Of a DNA stretch of 21,359 nt, positions 7,509-16,574 are shown one piece after another (position 1 is the stretch's first letter; each line of letters starts with the position of its first letter). The position numbers and the translations under genes are program-made. The notes under the pieces are model-generated. The model saw only the letters and a program-made list of their open reading frames with translations. It made no database searches and was not told the origin of the DNA. The stretch covers positions 1-21,359 of the forward strand of contig JACDDF010000002.1 of assembly GCA_013817135.1 (NCBI GenBank), given 5' to 3'. The stretch comes from Nitrospirales bacterium. Lineage in GTDB: Bacteria; Nitrospirota; Nitrospiria; Nitrospirales; UBA8639.

Positions 7509-10500
7509 CTAATTGGGAACCGTGACGTGCGAAGGTTCATAGTAGATACTCATTGGATCGTCGGGATCTAATGAAGGAGACTGGATAGCTCCCCGCTTTT
7601 CCAGAATCGCATACACTGCGGGCAAGATCAGCAAACTGGAGACGGTAGCGGCCAACAACCCGCCAATCACTGCCTGTCCGAGCGGGGCCACCTGTTCCCC
7701 TCCTTCCATGATGCCCAATGCCATCGGCAGCATCCCGACCATCATGGCCAACCCCGTCATGAGAATCGGGCGAGCCCGGCTGCTGGCCCCTTCACGAGCA
7801 GCCTCCTCGGCTGAATGCCCTTGCTTCCGATGGTGTTCGGCAAACGACACAAGAAGGATTGCATTCGCCACAGCTACCCCTGTGGCCATAATGGTTCCTA
7901 GAAACGATTGAATATTCAGCGTGGTCCCGATAAGCGTCAGCACAAGCACAACCCCCATCAACACCGCAGGCATCGTCAACAAAACCACCAAAGCGCTCCG
8001 CCAAGATTGAAAGTTTGCAGCTAAGAGCAGGAAAATGGTCAGCAATCCCAGGGCTAATCCCAGTTGGAGGTTGACAAACATCTCCTGCATTGGGGCGATT
8101 TGCCCGCGAACGTCCACTCGAACCCCTTTCGGAGGTGGGCCGACACGATTCAACGCCGCTTCAATGTGTTCCGCTGCCCGTCCTAAGTCTTCTCCCGTCA
8201 CATTGGCCACAATCGTGACCATCCGTTGCATGTTATACCGTGCATACTCACCAATAGAAGTTCCGGGAATGACCTCCGCCACGTCACGAAGCAACGGCCC
8301 TCGCCCCCCTTCTAACATCACAGGAAGATTCAACATATCCTGTACGGACTGGAATTCCGATTGGGGAATTTCCACCTGCACCTGATAGGCTCTTCCAGAT
8401 TTGGGATCACGCCAGTAAATCGGTTCCACAAAACGGGTTGAGGAGGTTGCTGAGACCACAGCCCGGGCCACCTCACCGGCCGTCACCCCAAGCTGGCCTG
8501 CCCGTACTCGATCGACGCGCACAGCCAGAGTGGGATAATCCAAGGGTTGCCCGAAATGCAGGTCGCGGATGGCAGGTAGATGCGAGAGTTCCTCTCTCAC
8601 TCGCTCCGCATACTCCCGATTGGCATCCAAATCTGGTCCGCTCATCGCGATTTCAATCGGGGTCGGAGATCCCATACTCATGACCTGAGTGACAATATCC
8701 CCTCCCTCAAAGGTATAACGAGTTCCGGGGAAGCGCTTTGGTAACAGATCTCTCAATCGTTCTTTCACCTGTTCCAAGGACACATTCGATCCCGGTTTAA
8801 TCGCCACCAACAAAACCGCTTCATGAGGGCCACTGCTCCACATATACAGCGTATTCACGGGATAACTTGACGGATGAACTCCCACAAATCCCAGGCTGAT
8901 ATTAATCCGTTCAGGGCCGATTTCCTGTTTAATCGTCTCCAAGATTTCCTTCGTCAGCACTTCCGTTCGTTCGACACGGGTTCCATCTGGAGCCAGAATG
9001 CGTAATTGAAATTGTCCGGTATCGACCCGGGGAAAGATATCCAAGCCCAGCCTGGCACCTAACACTAGGACAGTCGTCATACTGAGTAGCAAATGGCCTG
9101 TGAGGACCAGCCACTTATAGTTCAACGTCCATTTCAGAACATTGAGGTACCAGACCGGCGTGGGCGGACCTTCTCTCACCTCGGCTCTGGGATGTCCACC
9201 CAAAAGCCACACAGCCAGGACCGGTACTAATGTCGTGGAAAGGATATAGGAGGCCGCCATGGCAAATCCCACAGCCAATGCCAACGGCACAAACAAGGCT
9301 TTCGCCACTCCGCTCATAAAAAACGACGGGAGAAATACCGCTAAGATACTCAGCATAGCCAGGAGGAGAGGCACCACCACTTCACCGCGTGAGTCCTTGA
9401 CGGCCCTCGCCAGGCTCTTCCCACGAGACAAATGGGCATGCACATTTTCAATCGTGACCGTGGACTCATCCACCAAAATGCCCACTGCCAGGGCCAGGCC
9501 CCCTAAGGTCATAATATTGATGGTCTGCCCGGTGGCCCATAAGGCCACCACGGCGGCCAAGAGGGCAAATGGAATGGTCACCACGACAATAACCGAGCTC
9601 CACCAACTCCGGAGGAATAGCAACACCACACATCCTGTCAGGATCGCCCCCAGCACACTTTCCACGACGACGGCCTTCACCGCATTGGTGACATAGGTTG
9701 ATTGGTCGAACTCAAAACTAATCTGAATATCGTCCGGCACCGCGTCCCGAAAGGTCGGGAGTGACGCTTTAATGCGATCCACCACTGCCAGAGTGGAGGC
9801 ATCGGCTCGTTTGGTGACCGGAATATAGACCGTACGTCGGCCGTTCACCATGGCATAACTGGTGACGATATCCTCCCCATCTTCCACGGTTCCCACGTCT
9901 CGCAGAAAGACCGTGGGCCCTGACCCCAAACGAATAGGTAGCTGTTCCAATTCTTCGATATTCTCGACGACAGAATTTACAGGAGTCAGATAGGCAATAT
10001 CTCCGATGCGCACATTTCCTGCCGGCATGAGCATATTTCCCGTTCGCACGGCCTGCACCACTTCCTCTGGAGACATGCCAAATGCCCGCAACCGTTCAGG
10101 GTTCACCTTAACTACGATGGTTCGGGCCGTCCCTCCAAATGGCGGGGGGGCAGACACCCCAGGGACTGCGGAAAACATCGGACGCACTCTGAACAAAGCC
10201 AGATCTTGAATTTCTTTGAGGCTCCGTGACTCGCTCTGAAAAACCAAATACCCCACCGGCACACTCCCGGCATCAAACCTCGAAATAAAGGGCGGCACCG
10301 TTCCCGGAGGCATGAACGCGCGGGATCGATTCACATAGGCGACTGTTTGCGCCAAGGCCTGATTCATATCCGTATCCGGATGAAAAAACAATTTCATCAA
10401 TGCGGCGCCCTGAATGGATTTGGATTCGACATGCTCGATCCCGGTGATATAAAGAAAATGATATTCATAGAAGGAGACCAGATAGGCCTCCATTTGTGCC

Positions 10501-10667
10501 GGGTCCATGCCACCATAGGGTTGGGCCACATAAATGGCAGGAAGTCCAAGATTTGGGAAGATATCGATGGCCATTCGTTTGACCGCCAGATAGGAAAATA
10601 TGGCCATGGCCATGACCAGTACGATAATGGTCACGGGCCGCCGAAGTGCAAAGAGAAGGAGCTTCAT
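7509..10667 (-). CDS. RND-superfamily efflux pump, inner-membrane permease
   Basis: Proton-driven trimeric efflux pump of 1052 residues, the standard RND length. It has an N-terminal transmembrane helix (about 10-30), two large periplasmic porter regions (about 35-335 and 560-870), and two helical bundles (about 335-555 and 870-1030). The family markers are [20 protein letters not shown] (34-53), TM4 [20 protein letters not shown] (389-408) and [20 protein letters not shown] in the C-terminal bundle. The TM4 proton-relay pair, usually Asp-Asp in multidrug pumps of the AcrB type, is D400-E401 here. The motif is closer to drug/organic-type pumps than to the heavy-metal CusA/CzcA group. Substrate unknown. 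The start overlaps the stop of the preceding TolC-like gene by 4 nt (10664-10667). Confidence 0.93.
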   Translation of the reverse strand: MKLLLFALRRPVTIIVLVMAMAIFSYLAVKRMAIDIFPNLGLPAIYVAQPYGGMDPAQMEAYLVSFYEYHFLYITGIEHVESKSIQGAALMKLFFHPDTDMNQALAQTVAYVNRSRAFMPPGTVPPFISRFDAGSVPVGYLVFQSESRSLKEIQDLALFRVRPMFSAVPGVSAPPPFGGTARTIVVKVNPERLRAFGMSPEEVVQAVRTGNMLMPAGNVRIGDIAYLTPVNSVVENIEELEQLPIRLGSGPTVFLRDVGTVEDGEDIVTSYAMVNGRRTVYIPVTKRADASTLAVVDRIKASLPTFRDAVPDDIQISFEFDQSTYVTNAVKAVVVESVLGAILTGCVVLLFLRSWWSSVIVVVTIPFALLAAVVALWATGQTINIMTLGGLALAVGILVDESTVTIENVHAHLSRGKSLARAVKDSRGEVVVPLLLAMLSILAVFLPSFFMSGVAKALFVPLALAVGFAMAASYILSTTLVPVLAVWLLGGHPRAEVREGPPTPVWYLNVLKWTLNYKWLVLTGHLLLSMTTVLVLGARLGLDIFPRVDTGQFQLRILAPDGTRVERTEVLTKEILETIKQEIGPERINISLGFVGVHPSSYPVNTLYMWSSGPHEAVLLVAIKPGSNVSLEQVKERLRDLLPKRFPGTRYTFEGGDIVTQVMSMGSPTPIEIAMSGPDLDANREYAERVREELSHLPAIRDLHFGQPLDYPTLAVRVDRVRAGQLGVTAGEVARAVVSATSSTRFVEPIYWRDPKSGRAYQVQVEIPQSEFQSVQDMLNLPVMLEGGRGPLLRDVAEVIPGTSIGEYARYNMQRMVTIVANVTGEDLGRAAEHIEAALNRVGPPPKGVRVDVRGQIAPMQEMFVNLQLGLALGLLTIFLLLAANFQSWRSALVVLLTMPAVLMGVVLVLTLIGTTLNIQSFLGTIMATGVAVANAILLVSFAEHHRKQGHSAEEAAREGASSRARPILMTGLAMMVGMLPMALGIMEGGEQVAPLGQAVIGGLLAATVSSLLILPAVYAILEKRGAIQSPSLDPDDPMSIYYEPSHVTVPN

Positions 10668-12088
10668 TTAATGGCTGGAAAAGAAGGAGACGGGCGCGCA
10701 AGCCGTAAAAATTCGGACAGTTCGCCCTGAACTCCTGAAAAGGCCAACAAGGCTTTCCACACGCCAAGGCGTGCCCGCGCATTATCCACTTCTGACTGAA
10801 CCACGAGCCGCTGCGCCTCAGCCACATCCACGACTGTGGCCAGACCGGCTTTAAATTGAGCAGCCGCTTGGGATTCCGTCAGGCGAGCCGCTTGTAATTG
10901 GATGGGCGTGTTTTCGGCAATGCGCTTGGTACTCTCCATGAGCGAACGAGCTTTCACCTGCTGCGCCGTCAGCTCTTGAATTACACGATCGTACCGTGCC
11001 ATTTCAGCCAGATTGCGATAATGCTCTTGTTGTTTCTGCGCGCGGATGGTCGAAAATTCCAACAGGGAAAAGGTCGCCGTCAGGCCAACCGACCAATTCG
11101 GCACATCCGGCAATAGCCCTTCCCCTCCGCCACCTCGATTGCCCAGGTTGTCCCATCCACTGCCACGGCCGAAAAAGGCACTTTGCAAATTAAATTTTGG
11201 GGCCCAGGTGCGGGCTAAGGCCTCTTCCCGTTTTTTGGGAATATCGGCTGCGGCTTTTTGGACTAAGGCTAAGGGGTGCTGTGCCGGATCCTTCTTATCG
11301 GAAACTGATCCCTGAGGGGAGCTGCTCAACATGGGATCTTTGATTGAAATTTGCGTGCCGGCCATCCCGAGCACCTGGGCCAAAGTGGCCATTCGTGATC
11401 GTTCAACCTGCTCTGCTTCCAATAAATGAGTTTGTGCAACCGCCGTTTCGGCTTGTGCACGGGATCCATCAACTCCAGCCCGCAATTGATTGCGTACCAG
11501 AACCTCCACGGTTTTAGCGAACACCACACGGCGATCAAAATTTGATTGAAGAGCCTGGCGTGATTCCTGAGCCATCATGACATCGATATACGCATCCCCC
11601 ACAGCCAAGGCCACTTCGAGCTGGGTGAGCGTGATAAACGCTTGCGAATGACGCTCCATGGTCCGAGCGGTACTCACCTGGGCCGATCTCAACCCAAAGT
11701 CAAAGGGTTCCCATGCCAGCAGAATGCCCGCAGCACTGCCCCAGCTACTGCTGTAAGAATTCCGTCCCAGATCGGGACCGGAGATCGGTTGCAAAAAAGA
11801 ATTCGGGAAAAACATCCCCGAGACATTATTAAAGGTCGATCGAGTTCCTTGAACTCCGATTTCCACACGGGGAAGATAGCTGGTCTCCGCAACATCGATA
11901 CCCGATTGCGCTTCTTTGTCCTTTGCAAGCGATTCTCGTACTGAGGGATAATGCTCTAAGGCATACTCAATGGCCTGGGACAAGGTCAGGAAGTCAGGAG
12001 ATGGGGATTGAGTGTCAGCCTCTACCCTCGTTGTAAGCAGTGCACCAATGCACAATAATGCCAAGCCGACTACCCATAATTTCTTCAT
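10664..12088 (-). CDS. TolC-like outer-membrane efflux protein
   Basis: Outer-membrane channel subunit of the tripartite pump, 474 residues. The signal peptide [20 protein letters not shown] ends near RVEA. Two long alpha-helical repeats follow, each beginning with the outer-membrane-efflux pattern ([20 protein letters not shown] near residue 36; [20 protein letters not shown] near 400). It is the first gene of the operon, unlike many RND operons where the channel gene comes last. A TTG two codons upstream (12092-12094) is also possible: GGAGG lies 7 nt from that TTG, while the ATG at 12086-12088 has a weaker GAGG about 8 nt away. The promoter at 12118-12147 is directly upstream. Confidence 0.92.
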   Translation of the reverse strand: MKKLWVVGLALLCIGALLTTRVEADTQSPSPDFLTLSQAIEYALEHYPSVRESLAKDKEAQSGIDVAETSYLPRVEIGVQGTRSTFNNVSGMFFPNSFLQPISGPDLGRNSYSSSWGSAAGILLAWEPFDFGLRSAQVSTARTMERHSQAFITLTQLEVALAVGDAYIDVMMAQESRQALQSNFDRRVVFAKTVEVLVRNQLRAGVDGSRAQAETAVAQTHLLEAEQVERSRMATLAQVLGMAGTQISIKDPMLSSSPQGSVSDKKDPAQHPLALVQKAAADIPKKREEALARTWAPKFNLQSAFFGRGSGWDNLGNRGGGGEGLLPDVPNWSVGLTATFSLLEFSTIRAQKQQEHYRNLAEMARYDRVIQELTAQQVKARSLMESTKRIAENTPIQLQAARLTESQAAAQFKAGLATVVDVAEAQRLVVQSEVDNARARLGVWKALLAFSGVQGELSEFLRLARPSPSFPAIK

Positions 12089-12117
12089 TCTCAATACCTC
12101 TCCTCCAAAAACAGAGA

Positions 12118-12147
12118 ATTATAGATGAACCCAGGACAGCTTTTCTA
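12118..12147 (-). promoter_or_regulatory. promoter of the RND efflux operon
   Basis: On the minus strand TATAAT (12118-12123, a perfect -10) is preceded, 18 nt upstream, by TAGAAA (12142-12147), which matches 4 of 6 bases of the -35 consensus. Transcription would begin near 12111, leaving a leader of some 22 nt before the TolC-like gene. Confidence 0.5.
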
Positions 12148-12198
12148 GCATCGCAGTCCAACTTCTACACGTGCAATGGCGGAACAGCAACGTCAATG

Positions 12199-12219
12199 GG
12201 GGATGGGCTGACCATCCCC
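12199..12219. repeat. perfect 8-bp hairpin upstream of the RND promoter
   Basis: GGGGATGG (12199-12206) and CCATCCCC (12212-12219) form a GC-rich stem with a 5-nt loop. It lies about 50 bp upstream of the RND operon -35 box. There is no T run on either strand. It could be an operator or a terminator without a U tract. Confidence 0.5.
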
Positions 12220-12354
12220 TATTCACCGTTATGACCACAGCTCCCTCTCTTCCCCCAAACCCGGCTCCAGCTAAACCGTTGTGGGAGTGGTTATGAACCT
12301 GGCCATCGTCCTGGGCTTCCGGGTATTCTTACTAGATGGCTTGAAGAGAGAATT

Positions 12355-12383
12355 CAATGGAATGGCTTTGATCCATTCCATTG
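12355..12383. repeat. perfect 11-bp inverted repeat
   Basis: CAATGGAATGG (12355-12365) and CCATTCCATTG (12373-12383) are perfectly complementary around a 7-nt spacer. The size and symmetry fit a dimeric-repressor operator or a stable RNA hairpin. It lies roughly 210 bp upstream of both the RND promoter and the sixA start. There is no T run next to it. Confidence 0.55.
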
Positions 12384-12480
12384 CAATGTTCGTCGCACTG
12401 TATCGGTTGAGATGGAATATCCTCTGGGTGTTGTTTATTAGGGAATCCTAGGTCCGGGCCCAACACTCAGAAATTTATAA

Positions 12481-12535
12481 ATTCCTCTTAGGCCGCTATC
12501 GTCTGCAGGTTGTTTTCAAACCCGCCAAGAGGAAT
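12481..12535 (+). repeat. bulged 12-bp stem-loop in the sixA leader
   Basis: ATTCCTCTT + A + GGC (12481-12493) pairs with GCC + AAGAGGAAT (12524-12535), giving 12 pairs with one bulged base and a 30-nt loop. It ends 38 nt before the sixA ATG, so it would form in the mRNA leader if transcription starts upstream of 12480. Confidence 0.4.
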
Positions 12536-12573
12536 GGTTGTTCTAATAGCGCTCAGAACAAGGAGAGACTTAC

Positions 12574-13071
12574 ATGAATTGTCTTCTACTTCGCCATGGC
12601 ATTGCTGTTAATCCAGAGGAATGGGATCGCTCTGAACGCGAACGCCCTCTTACCAAAGAAGGTATTGCCAAAACCGAACAGGTCGCTGCAGGACTCAAAC
12701 GAGTTGGAATGAAGCCCACACATCTTTTGTGCAGTCCTTTAATCCGTGCGCAACAAACCGCTGAGATTACAAAGAAGGCTCTAGAGATCAAGGCAACGAT
12801 TCAGCTTTGCCCTGAGCTGGTGTATGACCAATCCCCCATGCTGCTATTTCCCATATTACAGGGATACCCACTAGATGCTGTTGTCATGTGCGTCGGGCAT
12901 GAACCACATCTTGGACAAACAGCTGCATTAATGATTTTTGGAAAGAATAGCTCAGGCCTTGCCGTCAAAAAGGCTGGTGGCTGCCTTATTTCTTTTGATG
13001 GAAACGTCGGAGTAGGGCGGGGATACTTAGAATGGTGGATGGCCCCTGCGCAGCTTAGAGCACTGCGCTAA
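12574..13071 (+). CDS. sixA: SixA-like phosphohistidine phosphatase
   Basis: Small cytosolic histidine phosphatase of 165 residues, matching the usual SixA length. R7-H8-G9 near the N-terminus is the catalytic RHG, with H8 the phospho-acceptor. It is followed by LCSPLIRAQQTAE (R58), typical of SixA, and CVGHEPHLGQ with the second catalytic H109. E. coli SixA acts on phosphohistidine in phosphotransfer proteins such as ArcB and NPr. The target here is unknown. AAGGAG 8 nt before the ATG fixes the start. In many genomes such genes lie near CHAD, ppx and ppk genes, and the same grouping occurs in this window. A hairpin overlaps the stop codon (13041-13077). Confidence 0.88.
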   Translation: MNCLLLRHGIAVNPEEWDRSERERPLTKEGIAKTEQVAAGLKRVGMKPTHLLCSPLIRAQQTAEITKKALEIKATIQLCPELVYDQSPMLLFPILQGYPLDAVVMCVGHEPHLGQTAALMIFGKNSSGLAVKKAGGCLISFDGNVGVGRGYLEWWMAPAQLRALR

Positions 13072-13077
13072 GGGGCC
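13041..13077. terminator. stem-loop over the sixA stop codon, possible terminator
   Basis: GGCCCCTGCGCAG (13041-13053) and CTGCGCTAAGGGGCC (13063-13077) pair through 12 mostly GC pairs with a 2-nt bulge and a 9-nt loop. The right arm includes the sixA TAA. It lies between the convergent sixA and bactofilin genes, where a shared terminator would be expected. No T run follows, so a classical Rho-independent terminator is not proven. Confidence 0.4.
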
Positions 13078-13184
13078 TTGTGCACAATACAACGTTAACC
13101 ACTCGTCTACCTGGGGAACCATAGAACAATACGCGTGCGATCCCATGGTTTTTCACTCGGTTCATTGTCATACGTACCCTTGGC

Positions 13185-13577
13185 TTATGAGACCGCAGGA
13201 CGCACCATTCCCATCTTCAACAGTCCATTGACAAAGACGCCTTCTTCTAACAGAAAAACCGGTGCATCGATTTTCCCTTCCAATGTTGCCGGGGCCAGCA
13301 ACTGTATCTTCTGTAGAGCGACAAAGTCCCCTCGAAGAGGACCCTGGGCGACAATGTCTTTAGCTTTCACTGTGGCTTCAATTTTTCCATCTTTTCCCAC
13401 TTGAATCAGATCGCTTCCATAAATCTCCCCTTCGACAAATCCATCGATCCGCGCCATCCCCTGGACTTTCAACACACCGCTCAATCGGCACTTCTGGCCT
13501 AAATACATTTGATACCCTTCCTCTTCAAGCCCCGCGGTTGACACCTGCAATGCGCCTGTTTGATAGGATTCTGCCAT
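13185..13577 (-). CDS. bactofilin (polymer-forming cytoskeletal protein)
   Basis: Bactofilin of 130 residues. These proteins self-assemble into filaments at the membrane and act in cell shape, stalk or pole organisation. The core (about 28-115) shows the short repeating beta-helix rhythm of the family: LSGVLKVQGMARIDGFVEGE, then LIQVGKDGKIEATVKAKDIV, then GPLRGDFVALQKIQLLAPAT, then LEGKIDAPVFLLEEGV. Flexible tails flank the core. A strong GGAGGAGTT precedes the ATG at 13575-13577. It converges with sixA and is separated by about 310 bp from the broken phosphate transporter upstream, so it is probably transcribed alone. No link to the polyphosphate genes is evident beyond position. Confidence 0.85.
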   Translation of the reverse strand: MAESYQTGALQVSTAGLEEEGYQMYLGQKCRLSGVLKVQGMARIDGFVEGEIYGSDLIQVGKDGKIEATVKAKDIVAQGPLRGDFVALQKIQLLAPATLEGKIDAPVFLLEEGVFVNGLLKMGMVRPAVS

Positions 13578-13891
13578 AACTCCTCCTTGTGGTTACAATG
13601 CCATGAATTGGGTGAAAGGGAACCAGCGACTCAACCTTTGAACACGTCAGACTAAAGGGAGCGATGCGCAAGGAACCATCCCCAATTGGAGGAACAGTAC
13701 AGCCAACTTCCAGACGACCAGGCTCTTTAAACTGAATCGAATGTGACAGGATCCACAAAAACGGTCAGGTCAGCGCTTATATAAAAGAAGAGCAAACAGA
13801 GGAGAGAAGGAAAGGGGATATGCGTTAACGAAATAGCTTCCTTATGCGACGCGGCAACAGATTCCTGAAAATCACAGAGAACACCGGACAA
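13578..13891. other. intergenic region upstream of bactofilin, no gene seen
   Basis: About 310 bp between the bactofilin gene and the broken phosphate transporter. It has purine-rich stretches (13785-13820) and a TATATA near 13779-13784, but no matched -35/-10 pair I would trust. An open frame of 77 codons (13525-13758, minus) overlaps the bactofilin start and resembles nothing known. Confidence 0.4.
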
Positions 13892-14334
13892 CTAGAGGAA
13901 TGCGGACAGCAGGAGGTAAAAGGCAACGGTTAAGAGCGCCGGGGGAAGCGTAAAGATCCACACATAGGCAATTCGTCTGGTGACCCCCCATCGAACTGCC
14001 GACAACCGATTCACGGCCCCCACGCCCATCACTGACGAGGTAATCGTGTGAGTCGTGCTGACTGGTAACCCAATATGGACCGTCACCATCAACACCGCGC
14101 CGGCCCCGGTTTCGGCGGCGAACCCATGGACAGGATCCAACTTGGCGATTCGCATCCCCAGAGTTCGAATGATCTTCCATCCTCCCAGGGCCGTCCCAAG
14201 CCCATAGAGAGTGCGCAGGAAATAATAACCCATTTGGGCACTTCCGCAGAAGGGATATGTCCGGCGGAAAGCAAAGCCAAGGTAATAATTCCCATCGCTT
14301 TTTGTGCGTCATTGGCTCCATGACTCAACGCCAT
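13892..14334 (-). pseudogene. PiT-family phosphate permease, C-terminal half, frameshifted
   Basis: Second half of a PiT-type inorganic phosphate symporter (inner membrane). The family motif MALSHGANDAQKAMGIITLA starts at 14334. The next stretch, VPKWVIISCALSMGLG, then runs out of frame near 14196-14198. One base upstream in frame the protein resumes as GLGTALGGWKIIRTLGMRIA and continues through LPVSTTHTITSSVMGVGAVN to the stop at 13892. Adding one base in the CCC at 14196-14198 restores a continuous PiT sequence. The N-terminal half of the transporter (about 200 residues in typical members) is absent: instead the frame is joined directly to a DUF47 fragment. A working permease is unlikely unless the indels are sequencing errors. 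Confidence 0.85.
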
Positions 14335-14628
14335 AAACAATTCGGCCACCGCATCAATTTCATCCAGAATATTATCGAGCGCGCTGGCCAATGCGTGAAT
14401 ATCGTCTCGATCTAACGGCGTAATAAACGTTTTATTGAGCTTATACACAATGTCACGAGTGAAGTCGTCACCCTTGTGTTCCAAATCGTTGCTGTGTTGA
14501 ATTTGTGTATGCGGTTCATCAAACGACTTCATTAATGTTTTCCAGCACTGCCCCGCTTCCACGACGCTTTGAGAGGCTTGCTCGAATAAATCAAAAAACC
14601 CGCTTTCCCGAGGCATAAAACTAAACAT
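14335..14628 (-). pseudogene. DUF47 (PhoU-like) protein, N-terminal half fused to PiT remnant
   Basis: First 98 residues of a DUF47 protein, a PhoU-like helical protein usually encoded next to PiT phosphate permeases. It reads MFSFMPRESGFFDLFEQASQ, then HSNDLEHKGDDFTRDIVYKL and TPLDRDDIHALASALDNILD. The family is normally about 200-215 residues, but at 14335 the frame passes straight into the middle of PiT (AVAELF|MALSHGAND). The likely ancestor was DUF47 followed by pit, with one deletion of very roughly 0.9 kb removing the end of one gene and the start of the other. AGGAG eight bases before the ATG at 14626-14628 fixes the start. An earlier ATG at 14665-14667 lacks such a site. Confidence 0.85.
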
Positions 14629-14918
14629 AAAGGTTTCTCCTGAGACTGGAAAGCGCAGATTGTACAAATCTAGATTTTGAACTCTGCAGGCCAGGGATCA
14701 CAATTTCCAAGACGAAACCAGGGTTGCCAACCGTTTATTCGTTTCTTTGGTGAGCAGGATCTATGAAGTGACCCGCCATGATCCACATGAAGAAGTCAAC
14801 GGCCTCAAACAGCAGGACTACATTCTAACCTATTACTTACGGGGAACCCCAAAAGGCGCAAGTATTCCACAAACAGATCAACAATTTCCAGAGAAGGGTC
14901 CAGACATGGGGTTGCCGG
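14629..14918. other. intergenic region between ppx and the DUF47-PiT remnant
   Basis: About 290 bp between two minus-strand genes. A TACAAT -10-like box lies at 14659-14664 on the minus strand, just upstream of the DUF47 start, but I see no good -35 box. No terminator with a T run is visible for the preceding ppx gene, and there is no gene. Confidence 0.35.
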
Positions 14919-16475
14919 TTAGGCCACAGTTTTCATGGCAATGGCAGCCGGCTTCAATTCAATCGGACAATGGAAGATTTTCTCAAAGAGTTTCACCCTT
15001 CGTTCCGTTGTCCATATTTCCAATTCCGGGTCATAGCGAAAAAATACATGGAGGCGCAGAGGCTTCCCGGGCTCAATGGAAATTTTCCTGACCACAGAAA
15101 AGTGACTGCGATCCAGTCCATCGGCAATACGGAGCATCGCGCTTAGACAGGACACGACCTTTCTCTGGTCCCGATCCAACAGCCGAAATCCCTGATGCTT
15201 GATGTTAGGCTGCCCCCGTCGATGATACCGCGCCACATTGGCCATCACCGCCACCTCTTCAGACGAAAATCCAGGAAGATCAGCATGGGTTATCAAATAG
15301 TAGGTGTGTTTGTGGTGTTTGTTCTCACCAATATGATGCCCGATGTCATGAAGTAAGGCCCCATATTCCAACCACTCCCGCTCCCTTTCTCCAAGATGAT
15401 GCATGGACTGAGTCTGGTCGAACAAACTTAATGCCAACTTCGCGACATGATGCGCATGAACTTTGGAATATTGATATCGCCTGGCTAATAATAACACTTG
15501 GCGGCGGCGAACATGCGGAATTTCCTGCTCCGCCCGCAACCCTTCCTGATGCTGTTGAATGAAATCATAAATGACCCCTTCCCGAATCGCTTTATCACTG
15601 AGACGCACCTGCTTAACCCCGAGATATTCCATAAGAAGACGTAACATCAGTACCCCGGGATACAGCGTATCCACTCGTCTGGGATCGAGGCCGGGAATAT
15701 TCAATCGTGCCTGAGTATCTTTGGTTTTGAGAAGTCCTTCAACCTCTCTGACTTCATCTAACTCGATGGTAGCCATATCGATTTGCGAAAGAGGGCGCCC
15801 AGTTCGAGCCAAGTAAATAATTTCCGTGAGGTTCCCCGCCATACCCGATGTAGCCACCAATTGCTGGCATTGAATGTAGCGTTTCTTCGATAAGGATTTC
15901 TTCAGAGTCTGGTTCACGAGACGTTCGACGCGCTGAACCATTTTTTTATCTGGAGGATCGGACTTGAGAAATTGATCCTTCAACCGAATTGCACCCAACT
16001 TCAGACTTCGCACAAACTGTAAACGCTTCTGCGTACAAGCCATCAATTCCACGGATCCACCGCCAATATCTACAAACATGGCGGGGAACCGAGAGAGATC
16101 CATACTATTCCTTACACCTAAATAAATCAGACGCGCCTCTTCTTCCCCGGTGATAACCCGTACTCTAAGCCCAAGCTCTTTGCGAACGAGCTTCAAGAAA
16201 TCTCCCCCATTTTTTGCCTCTCGCACTGCACTCGTGGCAATGGGAAGAATAGGATCAAATCCCTTATTCTTTGCCAGCATGGAAAAACGTTTTAAGACCG
16301 TCAACCCACGGTCCATGGCATCTGGAGACAACCGCTGAGACGTAAAAGTTCCATCACCTAACCGGGCCATTTCCTTAATACGGTCGACAATCTTGTAGGA
16401 AAATCCTTTTCCAATTTCGGCTAAAACCATGTGAATGGAATTGGTTCCAATATCAATAACCGCAAGCCGTTTCAT
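14919..16475 (-). CDS. ppx: Ppx/GppA family exopolyphosphatase with C-terminal HD domain
   Basis: Cytosolic phosphatase that removes terminal phosphates from polyphosphate or converts pppGpp to ppGpp. The 518 residues match the long two-part Ppx/GppA form. The N-terminal actin-like fold has phosphate-binding loop DIGTNSIHM (8-16), catalytic-region Glu in ATSAVREAKN, GEEEARLIYLG (110-120) and the second loop VDIGGGSVEL (135-144). The C-terminal HD-type domain has HAHHVAKLAL (340-349), LLHDIGHHIG (374-383) and NKHHKHTYYL. I prefer the ATG at 16473-16475, with AGGAG 9 nt upstream, over a TTG at 16493. Exopolyphosphatase rather than GppA is suggested by the ppk1 and CHAD genes nearby, but sequence alone does not separate the two activities. 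Confidence 0.9.
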   Translation of the reverse strand: MKRLAVIDIGTNSIHMVLAEIGKGFSYKIVDRIKEMARLGDGTFTSQRLSPDAMDRGLTVLKRFSMLAKNKGFDPILPIATSAVREAKNGGDFLKLVRKELGLRVRVITGEEEARLIYLGVRNSMDLSRFPAMFVDIGGGSVELMACTQKRLQFVRSLKLGAIRLKDQFLKSDPPDKKMVQRVERLVNQTLKKSLSKKRYIQCQQLVATSGMAGNLTEIIYLARTGRPLSQIDMATIELDEVREVEGLLKTKDTQARLNIPGLDPRRVDTLYPGVLMLRLLMEYLGVKQVRLSDKAIREGVIYDFIQQHQEGLRAEQEIPHVRRRQVLLLARRYQYSKVHAHHVAKLALSLFDQTQSMHHLGEREREWLEYGALLHDIGHHIGENKHHKHTYYLITHADLPGFSSEEVAVMANVARYHRRGQPNIKHQGFRLLDRDQRKVVSCLSAMLRIADGLDRSHFSVVRKISIEPGKPLRLHVFFRYDPELEIWTTERRVKLFEKIFHCPIELKPAAIAMKTVA

Positions 16476-16574
16476 AGGGCTCAACTCCTTCAAAAATAGA
16501 TTCGGTTCTACCCTTTCATGCCCACAAGGATTCCGTGGTCAATACAGGCATCGGATTTTGCAAGAAGGAAATCT

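Larger units (their letters stand above)
12095..12573. other. regulatory intergenic region between the divergent RND operon and sixA
   Basis: About 480 bp with no gene of its own. From left to right it holds the RND operon promoter (12118-12147, minus), a hairpin at 12199-12219, a long perfect inverted repeat at 12355-12383, a bulged hairpin at 12481-12535 in the presumed sixA leader, and the sixA Shine-Dalgarno AAGGAG at 12560-12565. I found no strong sigma70 promoter for sixA. A TATAAA occurs at 12476-12481 but lacks a matching -35 box. Confidence 0.6.

Noticed and set aside
9259..9696. 145-codon plus-strand frame inside the RND pump gene
   Set aside because: Fully antisense to the pump's membrane domain, with the low-complexity Thr/Ala/Arg composition typical of shadow frames.
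13525..13758. 77-codon minus-strand frame overlapping the bactofilin start
   Set aside because: Overlaps a well-supported gene in another frame, has no ribosome-binding site and no known similarity.
14747..15091. 114-codon plus-strand frame across the ppx 3' end
   Set aside because: More than half is antisense to ppx and the translation is low in typical protein features.
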